Positions 26,343 to 34,820 of a stretch of DNA of 64,000 nucleotides are shown here, piece after piece. The DNA comes from Silicimonas sp. (lineage in GTDB: Bacteria; Pseudomonadota; Alphaproteobacteria; Rhodobacterales; Rhodobacteraceae): the NCBI GenBank assembly GCA_013002465.1, contig JABDJO010000099.1, positions 34,182 to 98,181 on the forward strand, written 5' to 3'. Within the stretch, counting starts at the first letter, position 1. The number at the start of each line of letters is the position of its first letter. The position numbers were made by a program, and so were the translations under genes. The notes under the pieces were generated by a model that was not told the origin of the DNA, searched no databases, and saw nothing but the letters and a program-made list of their open reading frames with translations.

Positions 26343-27689
26343 TCAGTCCAGGTTTGCCTCAAGCCACTTTTCCAGCCAGTGGATGTTGTAGTCGCCGGTT
26401 TGAACGGCCGGTTCCTGCAACAAGGCGGCAAACAGCGGCACTGTGGTGTCGATGCCGTCAACGATCAATTCCGACAAGGCGCGCGACAGGCGTGCCAGAG
26501 CTTCGGGCCGGTCGCGACCGTGGACGATCAACTTGCCGATCAGGGAATCATAGTAGGGCGGGATCGAATAGCCGTCGTAGATCGCCGAATCCATGCGCAC
26601 GCCAAGCCCACCCGGGGCGTGGTATTGGGTGATGCGGCCGGGCGATGGCGAAAAATTCGGAAGCTTTTCGGCATTGATCCGGATCTCGATCGCGTGGCCG
26701 TTTATTTTCAGATCATCCTGGGTGAACGACATGGGTTCACCGGCGGCGACAAGAATTTGTTCGCGCACCAGATCGACGCCGAAGATGCCTTCGGTGACCG
26801 GGTGTTCGACTTGAAGACGTGTATTCATTTCAATGAAATAGAACTCGCCGTCTTCAAAAAGGAACTCGATTGTACCGGCGCCGATGTAGTTGATGTCGGC
26901 CACGGCGTCGGCGCAGATCTTGCCGATGCGCGCCCGGGTTTCGGCGTCGATCGCCGGGCCTGGGGCCTCTTCAAACACCTTCTGGTGGCGACGCTGGAGT
27001 GAGCAGTCACGCTCGCCCAGATGCACTGCGTTGCCCTTGCCGTCGCCAAAAACCTGGATTTCGATGTGACGGGGGCGGCCGAGGTATTTCTCGATATAGA
27101 CCTCGTCATTGCCGAAAGCCGATTTCGCCTCGGAGCGTGCGGTGCGAAAGGCGTTGTCCATCTCGGCGGCGCTTTTTGCCAGTTTCATGCCACGCCCGCC
27201 GCCGCCGGCAGTGGCCTTGACGATCACGGGATAGCCGAACTCTTCGCCAATCGCCATCGCGTCTTCGAGCGTGGGCACACCGCCGTCAGAACCCGGTACG
27301 CACGGTACGCCTAGATTTTTCATCGTGTCCTTGGCGGTGATCTTGTCGCCCATGACACGAATATGTTCAGCCGACGGGCCGATGAACGTGATCTCGTGAT
27401 CTTCGAGGATCTGCACGAACTTCGCGTTTTCCGACAGGAAACCATAGCCTGGGTGGATCGCCTGGGCGCCGGTGATTTCACAGGCCGAAACGATGGCGGG
27501 GATCGACAGATAGCTGTCGGTTCCGGGTGGTGGGCCGATGCAGACGCTTTCGTCGGCCATGCGGACATGCATCGCGTCGGCGTCAGCGGTTGAATGCACG
27601 GCAACACTGCGGATGCCCATTTCGCGGCAGGCACGAATCACGCGCAGCGCGATCTCTCCGCGGTTGGCAATCAGGACCTTGTCGAACAT
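26343..27689 (-). CDS. accC: acetyl-CoA carboxylase, biotin carboxylase subunit
   Basis: A 448-residue ATP-grasp enzyme that carboxylates the biotin on AccB, the first half-reaction of malonyl-CoA synthesis. Motifs: [18 protein letters not shown] at the N-terminus, ATP-binding [13 protein letters not shown], and the active-site [16 protein letters not shown]. Six bases separate it from accB upstream, the usual accBC operon. Confidence 0.98.
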   Translation of the reverse strand: MFDKVLIANRGEIALRVIRACREMGIRSVAVHSTADADAMHVRMADESVCIGPPPGTDSYLSIPAIVSACEITGAQAIHPGYGFLSENAKFVQILEDHEITFIGPSAEHIRVMGDKITAKDTMKNLGVPCVPGSDGGVPTLEDAMAIGEEFGYPVIVKATAGGGGRGMKLAKSAAEMDNAFRTARSEAKSAFGNDEVYIEKYLGRPRHIEIQVFGDGKGNAVHLGERDCSLQRRHQKVFEEAPGPAIDAETRARIGKICADAVADINYIGAGTIEFLFEDGEFYFIEMNTRLQVEHPVTEGIFGVDLVREQILVAAGEPMSFTQDDLKINGHAIEIRINAEKLPNFSPSPGRITQYHAPGGLGVRMDSAIYDGYSIPPYYDSLIGKLIVHGRDRPEALARLSRALSELIVDGIDTTVPLFAALLQEPAVQTGDYNIHWLEKWLEANLD

Positions 27690-27695
27690 CGCCGC

Positions 27696-28193
27696 TTACT
27701 CGACAACCATCAGGGGTGCGCCGAATTCAACCGGAGCGCCGTCTTCGACAAGGATGCGCTTGACCGTTCCGGCCCGTGGTGCGGGGATTTGGTTCATTGT
27801 CTTCATGGCTTCGACAATGCAAAGCGTCTGGCCTTCGCTGACCGTTTCGCCGACCTTGACGAATGTGGGTGTGCCGGGTTCGGGCGACAGATAGGCGGTG
27901 CCCACCATGGGCGAAATCACGGCGCCGGGCAGAGCGGCAGGATCGCCGCCATCGCTTGCCGGGGCCGACGGAGCTTCGATTGCCGGTGCAGGCGCCGCTG
28001 CTGGTTGCAGCGCAGGTGCCGCCATCTGGACCGCCATCGGTGCCGCCGCAGTGACGCGGCTGACGCGTACGTTCAGGCTGCCGTCGTCGGCATAGTCCCG
28101 TTTGACCTGTAATTCGGAAAGATCGTTGTCGCTCAACACCTCGGCCAAAGCCTTGATGAACGCGACGTCATCGTCGTGCGAACGGTTTGCCAT
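27696..28193 (-). CDS. accB: acetyl-CoA carboxylase, biotin carboxyl carrier protein
   Basis: A 165-residue carrier protein. The biotin is attached to the lysine of EAMKTMNQ in the C-terminal biotinyl domain; a Pro/Ala-rich linker precedes it and the N-terminus has the usual helical dimer region. The ATG at 28193 gives [20 protein letters not shown]. It heads the accBC operon and is divergent from preT. Confidence 0.96.
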   Translation of the reverse strand: MANRSHDDDVAFIKALAEVLSDNDLSELQVKRDYADDGSLNVRVSRVTAAAPMAVQMAAPALQPAAAPAPAIEAPSAPASDGGDPAALPGAVISPMVGTAYLSPEPGTPTFVKVGETVSEGQTLCIVEAMKTMNQIPAPRAGTVKRILVEDGAPVEFGAPLMVVE

Positions 28194-28304
28194 TGATGCC
28201 CCTCGGTTCTGCCCGGTTTTCGTGCTCGTTGTCGCCCAAGTGTATAGGCAAATCCTCGCTAAAGGAAAAGCGACTTCGCACCGTGTTGTGGAAGGTATCA
28301 AAAA

Positions 28305-28320
28305 TTTACCAGTTGATAAA
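28305..28320. promoter_or_regulatory. RutR-like operator before preT
   Basis: TTTACCA-GT-TGATAAA (28305-28320) is a near-perfect 7-2-7 inverted repeat, 51 bases before the preT start. It is close to the RutR consensus TTGACCA-NN-TGGTCAA. It overlaps a possible -35 element (TTGATA), so binding would block transcription. The regulator gene at 32442 encodes a RutR-like protein. Confidence 0.6.
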
Positions 28321-28370
28321 AAATTTCGATGTGGCAGTCTAGAGGCAGGCACAACGCAAGGGAGTTACCG

Positions 28371-29708
28371 ATGACAAACTCGCCGCGCACCCCCGGTGTG
28401 GTCTCCGGGCGGCTTTCGGACGAGGCCTTGGCCCAGAATTTTTCCGACCTGCATCCACCCTATGACGGGCACGAGGCGATGGTGGCCGCGGATCGCTGTT
28501 ATTTTTGCCATGACGCGCCTTGTGTGACGGCCTGTCCGACGACGATCGACATTCCGTTGTTCATTCGCCAGATCCAGGCCGGCAGTCCCGAGGGGGCGGC
28601 GAAAACCATCCTTGATCAGAACATCCTGGGTGGCATGTGCGCCCGGGTCTGTCCGACCGAGACGCTTTGCGAAGAGGCCTGCGTGCGCGAGGCGGCTGAA
28701 GGAAAGCCGGTCGAGATCGGGCGTTTGCAGCGCCATGCGACCGACAGTTTGATGGCGAAGGGCATCCACCCCTATGACCGCGCCGAAGCAACCGGCAAGC
28801 GCGTGGCCGTTGTTGGTGCGGGCCCCGCGGGGTTGGCCTGTGCGCACCGATTGGCAATGAAGGGGCACGACGTTGTCCTGTTCGATGCAAGGCCGAAACC
28901 CGGGGGTCTGAACGAATACGGGATCGCAAGTTACAAGACGGTGGGCGGTTTTGCTCAGGCCGAGGTTGACTGGCTGATGCAGATCGGCGGGATCGAAACG
29001 GTCTATGATCATCGTCTGGGCGAAGGCGATCTGACTCTGACGGGGCTGGCCGAAACGTATGATGCGGTGTTTCTTGGGATCGGGCTGGCGGGGGTCAACG
29101 CCCTGTCGGCGCCGGGCACTGAGACGGACAACGTGCTGGATGCCGTTGGTTTCATTGCGGATTTGCGTCAGGCGGATGATCTGTCGTCGCTGTCTGTTGG
29201 GCGCTCGGTGGTGGTGATCGGCGGCGGCATGACGGCCGTCGACGCAGCAGTGCAATCCAAGCTTTTGGGTGCTGACGAGGTGACCATGGTCTATCGCCGG
29301 GATCGGGCGGCGATGGCGGCCAGCGGGTTCGAACAGGATTTGGCGGCCTCGAAAGGGGTGCGGTTGATGTTCAATGCCCAACCGGTGGCGGTCCATGGCA
29401 ATGGCGCGGTGCGCGAAGTCGAGTTCGAGCACACGGAAAGCGGCCCCGAGGGTCTTTCGGGGACGGGCGAGACGTTTCGTATTGCCGCCGATCAGGTGTT
29501 TCTTGCCATCGGACAGACGCTGGAGGGCGCGCCCGAGGGCCTTGAGATTGAACGTGGCAAGATCAAGGTGGACCCAAGCGGTCGCACGTCCTTGGCCAAG
29601 GTTTGGGCGGGCGGCGATTGTGCCACGGGCGGCGATGATCTGACGGTGACCGCCGTCGCCGAGGGCCGGGACGCGGCAGAGGATATTCATCAGACGCTCA
29701 CAGCCTGA
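28371..29708 (+). CDS. preT: NAD-dependent dihydropyrimidine dehydrogenase subunit PreT (also PydX/DpdA)
   Basis: A 445-residue flavoprotein that transfers electrons between NADH and PreA, for reduction of uracil and thymine, step one of reductive pyrimidine breakdown. N-terminal iron-sulfur cysteines (CYFCHDAPCVTACP and GGMCARVCPTETLCEEAC), an FAD-binding site (VVGAGPAGLACAHRLA) and an NAD-binding site (VVVIGGGMTAVDAAV) are in order. The ribosome site GGGAG is strong. preA follows after 83 bases; a RutR-like box lies upstream. Confidence 0.94.
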   Translation: MTNSPRTPGVVSGRLSDEALAQNFSDLHPPYDGHEAMVAADRCYFCHDAPCVTACPTTIDIPLFIRQIQAGSPEGAAKTILDQNILGGMCARVCPTETLCEEACVREAAEGKPVEIGRLQRHATDSLMAKGIHPYDRAEATGKRVAVVGAGPAGLACAHRLAMKGHDVVLFDARPKPGGLNEYGIASYKTVGGFAQAEVDWLMQIGGIETVYDHRLGEGDLTLTGLAETYDAVFLGIGLAGVNALSAPGTETDNVLDAVGFIADLRQADDLSSLSVGRSVVVIGGGMTAVDAAVQSKLLGADEVTMVYRRDRAAMAASGFEQDLAASKGVRLMFNAQPVAVHGNGAVREVEFEHTESGPEGLSGTGETFRIAADQVFLAIGQTLEGAPEGLEIERGKIKVDPSGRTSLAKVWAGGDCATGGDDLTVTAVAEGRDAAEDIHQTLTA

Positions 29709-29716
29709 GACAAGGC

Positions 29717-29774
29717 GTCCCGGGCGTGCTCCGGGACTTTGGGCGGCGTCGAGGCCCCGGATCTGGTTCGGGGC
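29717..29774. repeat. two REP-like palindromes between preT and preA
   Basis: GTCCCGG (29717-29723) pairs with CCGGGAC (29731-29737) over a seven-base loop. GCCCCG (29754-29759) pairs with CGGGGC (29769-29774) over nine. Palindromes of this CCGGG type are common between genes in this group. In the operon they could protect or process the preT mRNA. Confidence 0.5.
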
Positions 29775-29791
29775 AGGACAGGAGAAAGCGG

Positions 29792-31093
29792 ATGGCTGAT
29801 TTAACGACCGATTTCGTGGGCATCAAATCCCCAAACCCGTTCTGGCTGGCAAGTGCGCCGCCGACGGACAAGGAATACAACGTTCGCCGGGCTTTCGAGG
29901 CCGGGTGGGGTGGTGTCGTATGGAAGACGCTTGGGCTTGATCCGCATATCGTGAACGTCAACGGCCCGCGTTATGGTGTGGTTTACGGGGCCGACCGTCG
30001 GGTTCTGGGGATCAACAATATCGAACTGATCACCGACCGGCCCCTGAAGACCAATCTTGAGGAAATTGCCCGGGTCAAAAAGGACTATCCTGACCGGGCC
30101 ATTGTCACCAGCCTGATGGTGCCTTGCGAGGAATGGGCGTGGAAGGAAATCCTGCCCCAGGTCGAAGACACCGGCTGTGATGGGATCGAGCTGAATTTCG
30201 GCTGCCCGCACGGGATGAGCGAGCGCGGCATGGGCTCGGCCGTGGGGCAGGTGCCAGAGTACATCCAGATGGTCGCCGAGTGGTGCAAGGCCAACACCGA
30301 CATGCCGGTGATCGTGAAGCTGACGCCGAACATTACCGACATCCGTTATCCGGCGCGGGCCGCAAAGGCGGGTGGGGCTGATGCGGTAAGCCTGATCAAC
30401 ACGGTGTCGTCGATTACAAGCGTGAACCTTGATACGATGAGCCCCGAACCTTCGATTGACGGCAAGGGATCCCATGGTGGGTACTGCGGTCAGGCGGTGA
30501 AGCCGATCGCGTTGAACATGGTGGCCGAAATTGCCCGCGACCAAGAAACCGCCGGATTGCCGATCAGCGGTATCGGCGGGGTTACCACGTGGCGCGATGC
30601 GGCCGAGTTTCTGGCCTTGGGGGCGGGCAACGTACAGGTCTGCACGGCGGCCATGGTCTATGGGTTCGGCATCATCAAGGAGTTGAACGCGGGGCTGTCG
30701 GGCTGGATGGACGACAAGGGTTATGCCTCGGTGGCCGAGGTCACGGGCCGCGCGGTGCCCAATGTGACCGACTGGCAGTATCTGAACCTGAACTACATCA
30801 CAAAGGCGCGGATTGATCAGGACGCCTGCATCAAATGCGGGCGCTGCTTTGCCGCCTGCGAGGATACCTCGCACCAGGCGATTTCCATGAGTGAAGACCG
30901 GGTGTTTGACGTCATTGACGAGGAATGCGTGGCCTGCAACCTTTGTATTGATGTCTGTCCGGTCGAAGGCTGCATCACCATGGAAGAATTGCAGCCCGGC
31001 GATGTGGACAAGCGCACCGGCAGGGTTGTCGAGGCGGAGTATGCGAATTGGACGACCCATCCCAACAATCCGGCGGCAAAGGCAGCGGAGTAG
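29792..31093 (+). CDS. preA: NAD-dependent dihydropyrimidine dehydrogenase subunit PreA
   Basis: A 433-residue catalytic subunit with an N-terminal FMN barrel of the dihydroorotate dehydrogenase type (ELNFGCPHGMSERGMGSAVG, VIVKLTPNITDIRYPA) and two C-terminal [4Fe-4S] clusters (CIKCGRCFAAC and CVACNLCIDVCPVEGC). It reduces uracil or thymine to the 5,6-dihydro base with PreT. Ribosome site GGAGAAAG. The open frame of the downstream SUFU gene starts within its last 46 bases. Confidence 0.95.
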   Translation: MADLTTDFVGIKSPNPFWLASAPPTDKEYNVRRAFEAGWGGVVWKTLGLDPHIVNVNGPRYGVVYGADRRVLGINNIELITDRPLKTNLEEIARVKKDYPDRAIVTSLMVPCEEWAWKEILPQVEDTGCDGIELNFGCPHGMSERGMGSAVGQVPEYIQMVAEWCKANTDMPVIVKLTPNITDIRYPARAAKAGGADAVSLINTVSSITSVNLDTMSPEPSIDGKGSHGGYCGQAVKPIALNMVAEIARDQETAGLPISGIGGVTTWRDAAEFLALGAGNVQVCTAAMVYGFGIIKELNAGLSGWMDDKGYASVAEVTGRAVPNVTDWQYLNLNYITKARIDQDACIKCGRCFAACEDTSHQAISMSEDRVFDVIDEECVACNLCIDVCPVEGCITMEELQPGDVDKRTGRVVEAEYANWTTHPNNPAAKAAE

Positions 31094-31737
31094 ACCTTGA
31101 AGAGGTTTGGCGACAGCGCGAGGAGGAGGTTTATCCGGCGCTGTTCGGTGCGGTGTCGCGCGGCATCTTTCCTTTGTCGCAGGACGTGTTCGCGCCTTTT
31201 GGCGATGTAAAGGTCGATCCGCGCTGGATCACCCACGGAGTGTTCGAATTCGCCCCAACCGACGAGCGGCCAAGCTGGCTTTACGTAACGTCGGGCTATT
31301 TCAACCCGTGGGAGGACGCGCCCGAAGATATCGCGGCTGACGGTCCATCGGGGGCAGGGGTCGAGTTTATCCTTGAAACCGATCGTCAGGGCGATTGGGC
31401 GATCAGGTGTTTGCAGAAGTTGCTGGCTTATGAATTGTGCATGGCGTCTGGGCAGGTCGGTAGTGGCACGCCTTTGGGGCTGAACGACCGTATCCCACTT
31501 GGTGGGCCGATCACCGGCGAAGCGGGCCATACAATCGAGGCGGTGATGATCGTGATGCCCACGAATGTCAGCGAAGGCTTCGATCTGCCCTCGGGCGATG
31601 TGATGCTGGTGCAATTCGCCGGTCTTACGGACGCAGAACGCGCCCATGCCTCGAACGTCGGGGTGGATTCACTTTTGCAGCACTTGAAGGCCACCGAATT
31701 TCCGGTGACCGTGCCGGATCGCGCATCGGTCGTTTAA
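31048..31737 (+). CDS. suppressor-of-fused (SUFU) domain protein
   Basis: A 229-residue protein with the bacterial SUFU-like domain: GVFEFAPTDERPSWLYVTSGYFNPWE, then WAIRCLQKLLAYELCM and GPSGAGVEFILETD. Bacterial SUFU proteins are of unknown role; some act as immunity or toxin-related proteins, others stand alone. The TTG at 31048 is the most likely start (GGAG eight bases before); this overlaps preA by 46 bases, so it is read from the same mRNA. Why it is in a pyrimidine operon is unclear. Confidence 0.7.
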   Translation: MDDPSQQSGGKGSGVDLEEVWRQREEEVYPALFGAVSRGIFPLSQDVFAPFGDVKVDPRWITHGVFEFAPTDERPSWLYVTSGYFNPWEDAPEDIAADGPSGAGVEFILETDRQGDWAIRCLQKLLAYELCMASGQVGSGTPLGLNDRIPLGGPITGEAGHTIEAVMIVMPTNVSEGFDLPSGDVMLVQFAGLTDAERAHASNVGVDSLLQHLKATEFPVTVPDRASVV

Positions 31738-31834
31738 AGCATCAGAAGCGGAACCCGATCGAGCAATTGCCGCCCATCCAGGGTTCTGGCACGCGTGCCA
31801 CAAGACGACAGCCAACACATTGACTGGTTTCGCT

Positions 31835-32377
31835 TTAACGGGCGACGTCGATGGAGGCCGGCTCGGGTGGAGTGGCGAGCGTTTTCGTCTCGGCAAAGCT
31901 GACCTCGGCCCGCTCGGTTGGTGTGGGCGGCGGGTCCTTGAAGGCCGGGGGTGGTTCTGGTTCGTCCCGCTGTGCCCTGGCTTCGGGCGCGGCGTCGTCG
32001 GGGTCAACACCCTCTACCGGCGCAAAGTCCTCGGGGACGGCGGGCAGATCCGGCGGATCGAAGGCGACGCGGGCCTGGCGTTCCAGCGGGCTTTCCTCGA
32101 ACGTTGGGGGTGGGCCGGCGTGGGCGTCCTTGTGGGGCGGTGTCCGGTCCGTGCGTTCGGCGGTTTCGCGATCGCGCAGGCGCGGGGCAACCGACCCTTG
32201 CTCGGCAGCCTGCACGGCGCGGGTGGTTTCGGTTTTGATGTTGGCAGCCGCGGTTTCTCCGGCACTGGTGCGCGCTGTTTCTGGCGCTTGTGGCTGAGCG
32301 GTTTTCTGAGCGGTCTGCATCGGAACCGGCTGAGCCGATTTGACAGCGACGCTCGCAGCGGTTGCGGCGGGAAACAT
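31835..32377 (-). CDS. Pro/Ala-rich, probably disordered protein of unknown function
   Basis: A 180-residue protein of low complexity, rich in Ala, Pro, Glu and Thr, with no membrane or signal segment. The start MFPAATAASVAVKSAQ at 32377 has a GAGAGGA ribosome site, which supports a real gene. It lies 64 bases after rutR on the same strand and may share its mRNA. Similar long disordered proteins are found as hypothetical proteins in this group. It converges on the SUFU gene. Confidence 0.6.
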   Translation of the reverse strand: MFPAATAASVAVKSAQPVPMQTAQKTAQPQAPETARTSAGETAAANIKTETTRAVQAAEQGSVAPRLRDRETAERTDRTPPHKDAHAGPPPTFEESPLERQARVAFDPPDLPAVPEDFAPVEGVDPDDAAPEARAQRDEPEPPPAFKDPPPTPTERAEVSFAETKTLATPPEPASIDVAR

Positions 32378-32441
32378 TGCCCGGGTCCTCTCAAATAGAC
32401 CCCCACACGACTGTAAATCGCACGAATGAGTGAAAAACCGG

Positions 32442-33065
32442 TTAATCCGGGCGAGGTGTCAGGGCGCGGCGAAAGAGCGCGGTCAGGAAGGCCGCGGCGT
32501 CGTCGAAATGGGCATCGCCGTCGGGCCTGAGGATTCCGCGGACCTGGACATTGAAATCGGCGTAATGCTGGGTTGTGGCCCAGATCGAAAATATCAGATG
32601 GTGGGGGTCGATCTCGGCGATTTTTCCTTCGGCGATCCAATGCCGCATGAGGTCGGCCTTTTGATCGACGAGGGTGCGCAAAGGGCCTTCGATCTGGTCC
32701 AGGATGCGCGGCGCACCCTGCACGATCTCGTTGGCGAAAAGTCGGCTTTCACGGGGGAAATCCCGGCTCATTTCAAGTTTGCGCAGGGCATAGCCGATGA
32801 TTTCGTCGATGGGGTCGCCGCTGCCGTCGAGCGCGCGCAAGGGATCCAGCCAGGTGTCCAGCAGGGTTGACAGAAGTTCGGTGTAGATCGCTTCTTTCGA
32901 GGGGAAATAGTAAAGCAGGTTCGGCTTGGACAACCCGGCCGCCAAGGCGATCTGGTCCAGCGTTGCACCACGGAAACTTTCCGAGGAAAACACCTCGAGC
33001 GCGGCTTCCAGAATTGTCTCGCGATTCTTCTTTTGAATGCGCGTTTGCGGTTGTTCTGCGTTCAA
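32442..33065 (-). CDS. rutR: RutR-like TetR-family regulator of pyrimidine degradation
   Basis: A 207-residue TetR-family repressor. The N-terminal helix-turn-helix (ETILEAALEVFSSESFRG, then ATLDQIALAAGLSKPNLLYYF) and the C-terminal ligand domain are those of RutR, which binds uracil and thymine as inducers. It starts at TTG (33065) with an excellent AAGGAGA ribosome site seven bases before. It is divergent from the beta-ureidopropionase gene, and a RutR-like palindrome lies between. It lies between the preTA and the amidohydrolase/transporter halves of the locus. Confidence 0.88.
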   Translation of the reverse strand: MNAEQPQTRIQKKNRETILEAALEVFSSESFRGATLDQIALAAGLSKPNLLYYFPSKEAIYTELLSTLLDTWLDPLRALDGSGDPIDEIIGYALRKLEMSRDFPRESRLFANEIVQGAPRILDQIEGPLRTLVDQKADLMRHWIAEGKIAEIDPHHLIFSIWATTQHYADFNVQVRGILRPDGDAHFDDAAAFLTALFRRALTPRPD

Positions 33066-33123
33066 GGGGTGGTCTCCTTGCCTTGCGTGCTTGACTGGTC
33101 TTTCTCCTCTGCTAGCGTGTTCC

Positions 33124-33139
33124 TGACCGTTTGGTCAAT
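33124..33139. promoter_or_regulatory. RutR-like operator in the rutR/amidohydrolase divergent promoter
   Basis: CTGACCG-TT-TGGTCAA (33124-33139) matches the RutR consensus TTGACCA-NN-TGGTCAA closely; the right half is perfect. It lies 46 bases before the amidohydrolase start at 33185 and 59 bases upstream of the rutR start, so it may control both. Confidence 0.65.
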
Positions 33140-33184
33140 AATTAGCTCCGGGCCGACCCGGACGGCGCGACAGGAGGGAAGACA

Positions 33185-34435
33185 ATGGCCAGCCCCGCAG
33201 CGAACATGAGGATTGACGGCGATCGGCTTTGGGACACCATCATGGAGATGGCCAAAATCGGCCCTGGCATCGCGGGTGGCAACAACCGTCAGACCCTCAC
33301 GGACGACGATGCCAAGGGGCGGGCCCTGTTTCAGCGCTGGTGCGAGGACGCGGGCTGTACCATGGGGCTGGACGAGATCGGCAACATGTTCGCCCGTCGC
33401 GAAGGCACCGATCCCGATGCCCTGCCGGTTTATGTGGGGTCGCATCTGGATACACAGCCAACGGGCGGCAAGTACGACGGCGTCCTGGGCGTTCTGGGGG
33501 GCCTGGAGATTATCCGCACGCTGAACGATCTGGGGATCAAGACGAAACACCCGATTGTCGTCACGAACTGGACCAACGAAGAGGGCACGCGGTATGCGCC
33601 TGCGATGCTGGCTTCGGGTGTGTTCGCAGGCAAGCACGATCTGGAATGGGCCTATGACCGGGTCGATGCCGAGGGCAAGCGGTTTGGCGACGAGTTGGAG
33701 CGGATCGGCTGGAAGGGTGACGAGAAGGTCGGGGATCGCAAGATGCACGCGATGTTCGAATTGCACATCGAACAGGGCCCTATTCTGGAGGCCGAGGGCA
33801 AGGACATCGGTGTCGTGACCCACGGTCAGGGCTTGCGCTGGATCGAATGCACGGTGACGGGGAAGGAAAGCCACACGGGGTCAACCCCGATGCATATGCG
33901 GAAGAACGCCGGGCGCGGTTTGGCGCTGGTGACCGAGTTGGTGCATGAGATCGCGATGAAGAACCAACCCAATGCCGTCGGGGCCATCGGGCATATCGAC
34001 GTCTATCCGAACTCGCGCAATATCATTCCGGGACGTGTGGTCTTCACGGTCGATATGCGCACCCACATTCTGGACAAGCTGAACGGGATGGTCGACGAGT
34101 TGATGGAGAAGGCGCCGAAGCTTTGCGAGGACATCGGGGTTGGTTTTGAAGCCGAGATCGTCGGGCAGTTCGACCCGCCCGCGTTTGACGAGGGCTGCGT
34201 GAAGGCGGTGCGGGATGCGGCGGAACGGCTGGGGTATAGTCACATGGATATCGTCTCGGGCGCGGGGCATGACGCCTGCTGGATCAACGACGTCGCGCCG
34301 ACGGCCATGGTGATGTGCCCTTGCGTGGATGGGTTGAGCCACAATGAGGCGGAGGAGATTTCTCAGGAGTGGGCCACGGCGGGGACGGATGTTTTGTTCC
34401 ACGCGGTGGTGGAAACGGCGGGGGTTGAGGGGTGA
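33185..34435 (+). CDS. beta-ureidopropionase / N-carbamoyl-amino acid hydrolase (M20 family)
   Basis: A 416-residue zinc hydrolase of the hydantoinase/carbamoylase family that hydrolyses N-carbamoyl-beta-alanine to beta-alanine, CO2 and ammonia, step three of reductive pyrimidine breakdown. Metal ligands are in VGSHLDTQPTGGKYDGVLG (His and Asp), NWTNEEGTRYAP (Glu), LHIEQGP (His) and CVDGLSHNEAEE (His). Ribosome site AGGAGGGAAGAC. Given its place beside dihydropyrimidinase, the ureidopropionase role is likely (the pydC function). A twin hairpin follows its stop. Confidence 0.92.
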   Translation: MASPAANMRIDGDRLWDTIMEMAKIGPGIAGGNNRQTLTDDDAKGRALFQRWCEDAGCTMGLDEIGNMFARREGTDPDALPVYVGSHLDTQPTGGKYDGVLGVLGGLEIIRTLNDLGIKTKHPIVVTNWTNEEGTRYAPAMLASGVFAGKHDLEWAYDRVDAEGKRFGDELERIGWKGDEKVGDRKMHAMFELHIEQGPILEAEGKDIGVVTHGQGLRWIECTVTGKESHTGSTPMHMRKNAGRGLALVTELVHEIAMKNQPNAVGAIGHIDVYPNSRNIIPGRVVFTVDMRTHILDKLNGMVDELMEKAPKLCEDIGVGFEAEIVGQFDPPAFDEGCVKAVRDAAERLGYSHMDIVSGAGHDACWINDVAPTAMVMCPCVDGLSHNEAEEISQEWATAGTDVLFHAVVETAGVEG

Positions 34436-34436
34436 G

Positions 34437-34483
34437 CAAAACTCTTCAAAAGAGTTTTGACCAATTTCTTTTGAAGAAATTGG
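34437..34483 (+). repeat. tandem perfect hairpins with mutual complementarity
   Basis: Hairpin 1: CAAAACTCTT (34437-34446)/AAGAGTTTTG (34450-34459), three-base loop. Hairpin 2: CCAATTTCTT (34461-34470)/AAGAAATTGG (34474-34483), three-base loop. The tips of the two, TCTTCAAAAGA and TCTTTTGAAGA, are exact complements, so a long alternative pairing is possible. It lies right after the amidohydrolase stop. Confidence 0.7.
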
Positions 34484-34505
34484 CAATGGAACCTGAGGTA
34501 GTATC

Positions 34506-34820
34506 ATGAGTAACGACCCTCTCACCAAGGTTACGTTGAGCAACGGCGTTAGCAGAACGCCCCTCGGATCCAAGTCAGACAGTCCGCGAGCGGCGGCTGT
34601 CTATGCCGTCATCGACCTGATGCTTTGTCTTCGCCAGAAGCGGCCAAACCTCAATCTGGGAGGTGCGGATCGTTTCATTGGCGTTGGCGAAAGCGGATTG
34701 GCCTTGCTCGAGATCGAAGCCGTCCTTGAAAGCGAACTTCCTTTTGGGGGTTTCGCGGAAGCGGCTTATCGTCGTGCCTGCGAGCTTCTTCCAAAGGATG
34801 AGAGAGGCCTTAGAAGATGA
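34506..34820 (+). CDS. small orphan protein in the pyrimidine operon
   Basis: A 104-residue protein, MSNDPLTKVTLSNGVS..., with no signal, membrane segment or recognised domain. Its stop overlaps the class II aldolase ATG (ATGA), so it is likely translated. Codon use looks less GC-rich than the neighbours, and it follows the twin hairpin directly. A recent insertion or a fast-evolving small protein is possible. Confidence 0.5.
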   Translation: MSNDPLTKVTLSNGVSRTPLGSKSDSPRAAAVYAVIDLMLCLRQKRPNLNLGGADRFIGVGESGLALLEIEAVLESELPFGGFAEAAYRRACELLPKDERGLRR

